This document shows, piece by piece, positions 19,301 through 25,417 of a stretch of 36,544 bases of DNA. The stretch is from UBA1189 sp964570685 (lineage in GTDB: Bacteria; Bacteroidota; Bacteroidia; Bacteroidales; Bacteroidaceae). How positions within the stretch are numbered: position 1 is the stretch's first letter; every line of letters starts with the position of its first letter. Position numbers and translations under genes: made by a program. The notes under the pieces are model-generated. The model made no database searches and had not been told where the DNA came from. It worked only from the letters and a program-made list of their open reading frames with translations. The stretch is from positions 1-36,544 of the forward strand of contig CAZMZC010000033.1 of the NCBI GenBank assembly GCA_964570685.1. The letters run 5' to 3'.

Positions 19301-19675
19301 ACGTTCAGGGATAGCCAAACCGCCGGAGTTGATACGACGCTCAGAAGTGATGACCACCTCGGTGATCTCGTTTTCCGATTTCATGTGTATCGTATATTGC
19401 TCACGGTCGATAGGTAGGAGTTGGGTAGTGCATCCTACATAACTGAAGCGAATCTTATTCTTCGGGTTCTTCACCTTCATGGTAAAGTTACCATTGAGGT
19501 CGGTAATAGCCGACTCTACGATACGGTCGGTACCGTCCATCTCACACACGTTCACACCAAACAACGGTCCCCAATCGTCCGATACGGTTCCGTATACTTG
19601 GGTAATCTGTGCCCTAAGCTGCACTGTGGTCAGTAGCAGCGCCATCATTGCGATAGTTCTCAATATGTTTTTCAT
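16358..19675 (-). CDS. SusC/RagA-family TonB-dependent outer-membrane transporter
   Basis: A 1105-residue SusC homologue with a signal peptide ending LRAQ (residue 23). A carboxypeptidase-regulatory-like domain (about 25-100, VYGTVSDDWGPLFGVNV) precedes the plug (about 105-255). The plug carries IDEALQGRISGLDI, SSNPLIVVNG and the signature NINPEDIESITVLKDAAATA with GANGVIE. The barrel ends in a terminal phenylalanine (FTLGLSVDF), as usual for Bam-assembled proteins. It is 14 bp after the four-domain FAS1 gene and 3 bp before its SusD. There is no STN domain. It should import oligomers with TonB/ExbBD encoded elsewhere. Confidence 0.96.
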   Translation of the reverse strand: MKNILRTIAMMALLLTTVQLRAQITQVYGTVSDDWGPLFGVNVCEMDGTDRIVESAITDLNGNFTMKVKNPKNKIRFSYVGCTTQLLPIDREQYTIHMKSENEITEVVITSERRINSGGLAIPEREVSFAAQKISTEGFEGLGINTIDEALQGRISGLDIVSVSGNLGAGTTMRLRGASTVSTLTSSNPLIVVNGNTWNVDMSDFDVQSANDEQFAQLLNINPEDIESITVLKDAAATAIYGSQGANGVIELTTKRGKQGKPQLAYTMRLTGTYQPQGYQLLDGDDYTMLLKESYFNPTQSDAAANIRELNYDKNFSEYEQYNNNTDWAKAVTQVGLRQNHHISVSGGGEKASFRISGGFDNETGSVIKQHLSRFSTRVALDYYVSQRISIATNFSLTYTKNDKNYDNLLSLAYMKMPNMSIYEQDPITGVNTDRYYTMLQSGSSEFNDDQKTYVNPVASAHMAINNQKTYDIMPELQIKYRLLGLDDESWQLNWDGRFYMNLFNDYVDQFYPSELKTVSWNAGVNSAYAASSKSVALNTKQTVTLIPHFNNPDHSLMAMGRMEMTTGQSSSQSSSSHGLPTGGITSPNAGGVITGQSTGYSRWRSLYYTFSTHYAYKSKYMFDFSVRVDGSTKFGPGKRWGVFPAVSLRWNVIDEEWMEPTKDWLSMLSIRPSWGRVGNAPNADYLYESKYGVGNRYLDMSSMSPLNIRLSDLRWEKVSTYDVGMDIGFFEDKLNVTLDWYNSTTEDMLMPNVRIPSITGYKTLPVKNVGSMRNTGWELNIDTREVVKKGKFGLDFNLAFGNNYNEILEMDPTVLKSLNSDFNYGNREVLQRVQIGNPFGAIYGFRYKGVYQYNYETVADMSHDERAEFLADGKTAPIVLNADGSMVYDEDGLPLQMMYNYSNEGTTLPYEFKGGDAIYEDVNHDGNINALDIVYLGSSLPKLTGGFGFNLKYAKWRLNTQFTYRVGNKILNLARLDAEAMIGNNNQSKAVNHRWRKEGDNTSIPRAMFGAGSNYNTLISDRFVEDGSFLRLNYIQLSYELNRDWVKPLGLRGVRCYMSANNLFCLTRYKGVDPEVGYGGYGVASDEGQTPRAKSFTLGLSVDF

Positions 19676-19689
19676 CTTCGTCTGCTACT

Positions 19690-22251
19690 TTAGTTATTTG
19701 TATTCCAATTTATATCTTCTCTCCATGGTTTCATCTGACTATTATCATACAGGAGTACACCATCAATCTGATGAACTACAACGTCCGAAGCATTGTATAT
19801 CTCGGTACGTTCGTTAGCACCAGAGCCCATGGTCTCAATCCAATACTCACGTCCCATGATATTGTACAGGCCATTCTCGGTCATCACTCGACGCGGAGTA
19901 TCGTTCACCTGGTCCTTCATGGTCATCTGATAGTCATCGGCATCGACCGTCACGCTATAGAATCGCTTATTGGCTGTATTCATCTTCGAGGTCTCATACT
20001 TGCCACCGCTCACAGGCTCACCACCGATAAAGATGGCATTGTCCTGGATGTGATAACGCAAGAAGTCGGTGATGCGTGCTGCCACCTTCGACTGGGCAGC
20101 CTTCAAAGCTGCAGCATCGCCACCAAAGTCCTCGGCAGTCAGACTCTCATAGTCGTCCCAAGTAGGCAACAGACCTTCATCCTGCAACTGCTGTATAGCC
20201 TCGTTGGTAGGCACATAGATGGTGTAGTTATAGGCATCAAACAGGCTGATGTTGCGGTCAATACAAGTATATCGGCCGCTCATCTTCTCGGCAATCAGTG
20301 AGCTACCGCCCAAGAGCTCGTAGAACTTTGCGAACTCGGGAGTGTCACGCAGGATAGAATAGGTAGAGCGCTTGCTGCTGAGGGGCATCTCGGTCTCCAT
20401 CACGTAGGACTTACCGTTACCCTTCTCGCTGAGGTCGTAGATTTGTGTTACCACGGGCGAGTTGCTACCCTCTACAATCTGCCATCCACCTTCGATAGTC
20501 ATCGAACCTTCGATACCGGCATTGGTCACCTTGATGGTGCTTCCGCCCTTTGTCTTATAATAGGTATGTCCGTCTTCCACATCACCCACTACAATCATGT
20601 TGTCGATGATGTCTTCCAGACGGTCGAGGATTTCATCATTGTTGGCCTCCACCAGCTCTTCACCTTCGACAATGCTCTTGGTCTCCACATTGTATCTGAA
20701 GCGGTTGGCCTTCACCGTCTTCCTCTCGTCATCGTAGTAGAATTGATAGAGGATAGTGAGCGGATAGGTCACATACGAACAGGGGTCAATATACTCCAAC
20801 ATGGCATTGTTGGTAGGTATCACGAAGCTGTAGTACGAGTCCATTGAGTTGAGGTAGGCCTCGAAGTTGAGCTGTTCCAATCCCCAATAGATGACGCTCA
20901 TCGTATTCTGGTTGATGAGAGCAGGAAACGATACCGAAGAGTACTCGGCAGGGGTGAACACCTGATTGGTCATATATACCACGCCATTGCATCCCATGAA
21001 GCAGCTGTCTACATCATCTGGCTTGATGCCGATAGGCACCTTGGTGGCATTGTCCACGATATTGTCAAACTTCGACGGTACGGTCTCCGAGAAGGCATTG
21101 ATCATGTTGAGGTTGAGCAACTTCACAAGCACCTTCATCGGCACATTCTCCCACGAGCCATACATATCCTGTATCACCTTACCGGCTCCGTTCCACCACT
21201 TATTAAGCGCCTCATTGGTAGGCACGAGCATGGCACCGGCATCATAGTGCAGGTCATAGCCAGCAGTATTGTCGTAGATATATTCGTTCCATCCCGGGTC
21301 GAAAGCGAGCTGTGCATCTACAGGCTGACCATTGGGGTCTGTGGCATTGTCGCCAATGGCCGATGTAGTGGCAAAGTAGCGCAGCACGAATACCGAGTCG
21401 GTATTCTTGTACAGGCGGTTATACTCTGCCGTAGCGAGCGCATCATAATAAGGAGCACTGAAGCGGTTGAGCAGCGATGCATAGGTGCTCATCATGGGAT
21501 GGTTGTTGATGATATTCGCCATATTGTCGGCCGACATCATCACCCCGTCTACCTTATGTATATAACCGTTCTTGCAGGTGATGTCGCGCTCAATCACCTT
21601 CATACCGTTGACATACGAGTCGCTCACGCTGTTGCACTGTCCGTTGGTGAGCTTCGATAGGTCGGCAGCTGTGATTCCGTGCTTTCTCATGTAAGAGGGC
21701 AAGAAGTGAATCATGGGCTGAGGCGTATTGTCGCGCAGCAGCACGATACCGTCGGCCTTATCCTTATACTTCTGCCAATACTGTGTATTGGGCATTTGAG
21801 CAGGCAGGATGCGCGACACCGAGTCATAGGCACTCACCGCTGTGGGGCGACGCATACACTCGCCTCCTTCGGGCGGATTGCCGCTTACATTGCTCAGCAA
21901 GTCGATGAGGTAAGCATTGTTGATCATGGCACTGTTGAGCAACATCTTAATCTGCGACTGGCTCAGATTCTCAAACTTGAGACCTTTGCTTGCGAAATAG
22001 GCATCGTAGGTCTCGTCATCGGTGACGAAGAGGGTCTTACTACCCGTCTGACGGAACACGTCGGTAAGCCCCAATGAGTCGATAAGGCGCAACGTATAGG
22101 TGTAGTTGCCCTCCTCTTCCAATCGCTCATAAATGGAGTTGCCCAACCATGTAGGTTCCTCATAGAGCGATTCATCCTTGCACGACTGCATCACGCCCAC
22201 TCCACCAAGGAGGAGTGCAAATGCACATGCTTTCAGATACGTTTTTTTCAT
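19690..22251 (-). CDS. Large fasciclin (FAS1) lipoprotein with about four FAS1 units
   Basis: An 853-residue lipoprotein. Lipobox MQSC (Cys24) is followed by KDES, which matches the acidic export signal reported for surface-exposed Bacteroidetes lipoproteins (K followed by two D/E). Four FAS1-like units can be traced by their repeating core motifs: KTLFVTDDETYDAYF and GYIHKVDGVMM (about 35-245), AMLVPTNEALNKWW and GVVYMTNQVF (about 250-450), YSFVIPTNNAML (about 455-640), and YTIYVPTNEAI with VVHQIDGVLLY (about 645-840). It is gene two of the operon, immediately before SusC, a usual position for surface-exposed binding proteins. FAS1 modules are best known in adhesion. The ligand is unknown. 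Confidence 0.88.
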   Translation of the reverse strand: MKKTYLKACAFALLLGGVGVMQSCKDESLYEEPTWLGNSIYERLEEEGNYTYTLRLIDSLGLTDVFRQTGSKTLFVTDDETYDAYFASKGLKFENLSQSQIKMLLNSAMINNAYLIDLLSNVSGNPPEGGECMRRPTAVSAYDSVSRILPAQMPNTQYWQKYKDKADGIVLLRDNTPQPMIHFLPSYMRKHGITAADLSKLTNGQCNSVSDSYVNGMKVIERDITCKNGYIHKVDGVMMSADNMANIINNHPMMSTYASLLNRFSAPYYDALATAEYNRLYKNTDSVFVLRYFATTSAIGDNATDPNGQPVDAQLAFDPGWNEYIYDNTAGYDLHYDAGAMLVPTNEALNKWWNGAGKVIQDMYGSWENVPMKVLVKLLNLNMINAFSETVPSKFDNIVDNATKVPIGIKPDDVDSCFMGCNGVVYMTNQVFTPAEYSSVSFPALINQNTMSVIYWGLEQLNFEAYLNSMDSYYSFVIPTNNAMLEYIDPCSYVTYPLTILYQFYYDDERKTVKANRFRYNVETKSIVEGEELVEANNDEILDRLEDIIDNMIVVGDVEDGHTYYKTKGGSTIKVTNAGIEGSMTIEGGWQIVEGSNSPVVTQIYDLSEKGNGKSYVMETEMPLSSKRSTYSILRDTPEFAKFYELLGGSSLIAEKMSGRYTCIDRNISLFDAYNYTIYVPTNEAIQQLQDEGLLPTWDDYESLTAEDFGGDAAALKAAQSKVAARITDFLRYHIQDNAIFIGGEPVSGGKYETSKMNTANKRFYSVTVDADDYQMTMKDQVNDTPRRVMTENGLYNIMGREYWIETMGSGANERTEIYNASDVVVHQIDGVLLYDNSQMKPWREDINWNTNN

Positions 22252-22265
22252 ATAGTATTATTATA

Positions 22266-24578
22266 TCATTCTACCACAATTTTCACACTCGCCATCTCAC
22301 GCCCATTCTGTGCCTGCAAGATATACATGCCCGGCTCCACATCGGCAGGGATGTAGTAGGCACCGTTGCGCAAGAGGCTCTGGTTATACACGTTACGTCC
22401 GCTCATGGCAAACATACGCACTTGCACCATCCATTGCGAAGCACCGGTGAACGAGATGTTCAGCGTCTCGCCCGCCTTCACACGAGTCTTGTCGGTGGTG
22501 AAGCCAAACTTGGTCACCTCCTCGATAGGTGCTACTGACACGTAGTCGTCACGGTTGAAGTTCTTGTCCACTACCAAGCCGCGATAGTTATACCACTTAT
22601 AGTTGGAACTTGCTGGCTGGAAGGCATTGTCCAGCATCTTCAGGCGATAGTCATAGTGTGCCTTGCGCGTGGCTTCACCTTTATATATATAATCGGTGTT
22701 GCACACCACGGCGATGATGACATTGTTGGCGGGCACGTCGGCCAGTTCGATACTCACCTCACCGGCTCCTTGCACGGGCTGCGAGTAATATACCTTACCG
22801 CGCTTTGAGCGGAAGGCCAGCTGGCACTCCATATTGTCGCCCAAGGGCTCGAAGTAAATACGCACGATGTCGCCCTTCTCACCACTCACATGGATAGGAA
22901 TCTGATTGGCACCGCTCCATCCGGGTGTGGTGCGATACTCGGGCTTCCACCAGCCGAGGCTGTCGGTCTCGTTGCACTTATACATATTGGCGTATGGAGT
23001 AGCCTTCCACTCAGGCACTGCTTGATCGTAAGGTGACCACTCCTGCTTGATGGAGAGCTGCCAGTTGTTGTCGAGCAGGGCACGGCTGGCGTTCGACCAC
23101 TTGCCGAAGTCAATCATTGCCTGCTTCACACGATACTCACGGATAAGCTGACGGATACCCACCTCACCTATCGAGTCGGCAATGCCCACAAGCACACGAT
23201 CCTTACAGTAACGCCATACCCAAGGCAGGGCACCATCGCCAAAGGTTACGGTGAGGAAGTGGGGGAAGAGCTCACCATACTGATAGCCACCGAGAAGGTT
23301 TCGCCATGTACATATCTGTTGACTACCATTATACTTATTTACACCCTGAGCACCGGGACCACCGAACGTGCCATCGAGCAACCAGCCCGAATAGCACTCG
23401 ATAGGGATAAACGGTGCAATCATATTGGCAGCACTGAGGAACCCCATGCTCTCGGGAATGGCGTTGGGCGTCTTGCTCAGCTCGGCATCGGCCTGCATCG
23501 AGGTGTTGCCACTCTCGTGGAACCACGCGGCATTCTTACAGCCTTCGAGGTCGGCAAACACGGCATGGATGCCTTCGTGCACGCAAGCACTCTGTTGGGC
23601 CACGGCATCAGTCACGGCCGAGCTGTAGTATTCGTCGTAGGTAAAATCGGGATCGAAGCAGGCTACAGGGTAGTAGCTGAGGTTGACCATAGGCCAACTG
23701 CTACCGTTGTACCACGTTGCACCCTGCCAACCACCACGGTCGGTATTCTTGGCATTGTCGGACTTCAAACCGCTACCAAACAGATAGATGGTGCTATAGT
23801 AGCCGTTGCGGGCACGCTTGTCGGGGAGCCAGCCCAATGTATTACGGAAGTAGCCGAAATCCTCGTCCATACGCTTCAGAATACCGTCGATGGCCTCATC
23901 GGTCACATACTTGTTGCGGTCGGGGCCCCACGCGAAAGCCCACCAGCCGTAGGTCTTCACTCCTACCTGACCGTTATCCTCGGGGAGGAACTTCGTAGGT
24001 GCCTCCACCCCATTGGGATAGTCGTTGCGGTAGTTATAGCTGAGCTGCGAGCTATACCCCGGCCACTCATAGAGCTCGCCAGCCACCACACGCTCATAAC
24101 CAAAGATACGCACCTCGCGAAGGCCACATATAGAGTCGCTCTTCATGCTGATGCGCATCTTCTTTGTCTCAAAATTCGTGTCGAGGGTAGTCATGCTCTC
24201 CTCATCTATCGCGTTCAGGCTCATGCCCTCGCTCCAGTCCTCGCCATCCCAATAGCTGAGATAAGCATCGGTGGGCAGTGCCGTACCTTTCGTCGCATTG
24301 GCCTTGGCCCAATAGACCACCGCCTGCTCAATGCGGGCCGTAGCCGACCACTCAAACTCTACATAGTGATATTGGCTGAGGTCGGCCCCCTCGGTGCTCC
24401 AATATTTCACACGGGCATTGTCAGTGATAAGTGAAGCCGCATCGGCATTGGCCGAGACGTTCACCTTGATAACCTTCTGTGCCAAGTTGACCCTCGTTGC
24501 CTCGGCCGAAGCGACCGCCGTCACACTCGCCAGTGCTACGGCACATAGAATCCGCAAAGATTTAGTTAAGTTCTTCAT
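22266..24578 (-). CDS. Secreted zincin-like protein (HEGIH) with sorting-like C-terminus
   Basis: A 770-residue secreted protein, first gene of the minus-strand operon, 62 bp from the promoter at 24641-24672. After a signal peptide (cleavage near VASA, residue 24) comes a beta-sandwich resembling discoidin/galactose-binding modules (about 28-155, ending CGLREVRIFGYE). The central domain holds HEGIH at 334-338 and WFHESGN with E355, a candidate zinc site H334/H338/E355 with E335 as base. It is distantly related in layout to the two HExxH proteins at the far end of the cluster. Residues about 695-770 look like a type A sorting domain (VRMFAMSGRNVYNQ, GMYILQAQNGREMASVKIVV). Protease function is an inference; an inactive binding protein cannot be excluded. 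Confidence 0.78.
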   Translation of the reverse strand: MKNLTKSLRILCAVALASVTAVASAEATRVNLAQKVIKVNVSANADAASLITDNARVKYWSTEGADLSQYHYVEFEWSATARIEQAVVYWAKANATKGTALPTDAYLSYWDGEDWSEGMSLNAIDEESMTTLDTNFETKKMRISMKSDSICGLREVRIFGYERVVAGELYEWPGYSSQLSYNYRNDYPNGVEAPTKFLPEDNGQVGVKTYGWWAFAWGPDRNKYVTDEAIDGILKRMDEDFGYFRNTLGWLPDKRARNGYYSTIYLFGSGLKSDNAKNTDRGGWQGATWYNGSSWPMVNLSYYPVACFDPDFTYDEYYSSAVTDAVAQQSACVHEGIHAVFADLEGCKNAAWFHESGNTSMQADAELSKTPNAIPESMGFLSAANMIAPFIPIECYSGWLLDGTFGGPGAQGVNKYNGSQQICTWRNLLGGYQYGELFPHFLTVTFGDGALPWVWRYCKDRVLVGIADSIGEVGIRQLIREYRVKQAMIDFGKWSNASRALLDNNWQLSIKQEWSPYDQAVPEWKATPYANMYKCNETDSLGWWKPEYRTTPGWSGANQIPIHVSGEKGDIVRIYFEPLGDNMECQLAFRSKRGKVYYSQPVQGAGEVSIELADVPANNVIIAVVCNTDYIYKGEATRKAHYDYRLKMLDNAFQPASSNYKWYNYRGLVVDKNFNRDDYVSVAPIEEVTKFGFTTDKTRVKAGETLNISFTGASQWMVQVRMFAMSGRNVYNQSLLRNGAYYIPADVEPGMYILQAQNGREMASVKIVVE

Positions 24579-24640
24579 ATAGATTGTTTTTCATTCATTA
24601 GCCTCATGATACACCCAAATACATAGTATCTAAAACTCGA

Positions 24641-24672
24641 CAAAGTAACACAATTATTCTTAATAAAGCAAA
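24641..24672 (-). promoter_or_regulatory. Bacteroidetes-type promoter for the minus-strand operon
   Basis: On the minus strand TTTG (24672-24669) is followed after exactly 20 bp by TTACTTTG (24648-24641), one mismatch from the TAnnTTTG box. Transcription would start about 24634, giving a leader of about 55 bases before the ATG at 24578. Confidence 0.6.
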
Positions 24673-24757
24673 AGAAAAACTGAAAAAAAATCGCACTACA
24701 GAATACCCCCAGGTGAAAAAAGTTTATTTTTGGGGTGGCATGGCAGCCATAGGCTGC

Positions 24758-24897
24758 GGGTTAAGGGTTAGCGGTGAGCGGTGAGTGGTTAAAGGTTATG
24801 GGTTATGGGTTAAAGGTGAGCGCCGTTCCTCATTAATCATTAATCGTTAATCGTTATCCCCCTCTCACCACTAACCGCTTACCACTAACCACTACAG
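24758..24897. repeat. Twenty phase-locked heptamer units
   Basis: The 140 bp can be cut into 20 consecutive 7-bp units with no slip. The first nine are G-rich variants of GGGTTAA, GGGTTAT or CGGTGAG. The middle units are AATCGTT/AATCATT. The last are C-rich variants of ACTAACC. Units 1-9 are roughly complementary to units 16-20, so the array can fold on itself. Confidence 0.8.
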
Positions 24898-24918
24898 ATC
24901 ACTGGCAATAATGCACGT

Positions 24919-25000
24919 CACCGCGGTGACGTCAATCTTTCACCGCGGTGGCGTTTTGGCGTCACCGCGGTGGAGCGCTCACGCCACCGCGGTGGCGTGA
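24919..25000. repeat. Four CACCGCGGTG palindromes at exact 22-bp spacing
   Basis: The perfect 10-bp palindrome CACCGCGGTG begins at 24919, 24941, 24963 and 24985, so the period is 22 bp each time. The first is extended to an 18-bp perfect palindrome (24915-24932) and the last to a 22-bp perfect palindrome (24979-25000). The 12-bp spacers differ. Two helical turns per unit places all dyads on one face of the DNA. It lies between two divergent promoters, so an operator array is plausible, as is a dispersed structural repeat. Confidence 0.9.
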
Positions 25001-25067
25001 ACTTTTCTCTTTGCCCAATATCGTTTTTCTCCTCACCTTTATCCCCATAACAAGCTTGCAGGAATGT

Positions 25068-25109
25068 CTGTAACCACTCACCGCTAACCCATAACCCTTA
25101 ACCCATAAC
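25068..25109. repeat. Six C-rich heptamer units
   Basis: Six consecutive 7-bp units ending in TAAC or TCAC (for example CCATAAC, CCTTAAC, CGCTAAC) without a slip. They are the complement of the G-rich heptamers at 24758-24820 and form part of the right arm of the large inverted repeat. Confidence 0.75.
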
Positions 25110-25342
25110 CCGCAGCCTATGGCTGCATCTGCTATAATAAAGCTATGCTTTAAGATGGCTTGCTTGCTCGGCTGAGTTCAAAAATTTGACTCTACTCTCG
25201 CTACGCTGCGCCATCGCCACCCCAAAAATAAACTTTTCTCACCCTGAAAAGCCGCTTTAGGGACGAAAACACATTTTGCGGGGTGAACGCCAAAACATTT
25301 CTAAAAGAAAATTATAGACACCGAAACATTTTTTCATCCTTA

Positions 25343-25376
25343 TTTGAACAACGTAACGAATTTTTCATTAGCTTTG
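25343..25376 (+). promoter_or_regulatory. Bacteroidetes-type promoter for the DUF4859-like gene
   Basis: TTTG (25343-25346) precedes TAGCTTTG (25369-25376), a perfect TAnnTTTG box, by 22 bp. The expected start of transcription near 25383 leaves about 35 bases before the ATG at 25418. It also argues against the longer reading frame start at 25283. Confidence 0.6.
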
Positions 25377-25417
25377 TCGGAAGAAAAATACAATTGTATC
25401 ACTTAATTAAATTTATT

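Larger units (their letters stand above)
24712..25243. repeat. Large nested inverted repeat between the divergent promoters
   Basis: Outer arms of about 28 bp (24712-24739 and 25216-25243, sharing AAAGTTTATTTTTGGGGTGG) and inner arms around GCAGCCATAGGCTGC (24743-24757, complement at 25112-25126) are arranged symmetrically. Inside them G-rich heptamers on the left face C-rich heptamers on the right. The right half carries about 85 extra bases (25127-25215) that include small hairpins. The palindrome array lies near the centre. No gene is present from 24579 to 25417. Confidence 0.8.

Noticed and set aside
23259..24434. 391-codon open frame on the plus strand
   Set aside because: It lies wholly antisense to the 770-residue HExxH gene, lacks a signal peptide or known motif, and its frame is explained by the codon bias of the real gene.
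24754..24813. G-quadruplex in the GGGTTA heptamers
   Set aside because: Only separated pairs of GGG runs occur, with long interruptions, so a stable four-tetrad-strand structure is not supported.
24919..25000. CRISPR array
   Set aside because: Repeats are only 10 bp with 12-bp spacers, perfectly palindromic, and there are no cas genes in the window.
25283..25417. 45-codon N-terminal extension of the DUF4859-like protein
   Set aside because: It would start upstream of the promoter box at 25369-25376 and place a basic segment before a clean signal peptide that begins at 25418.
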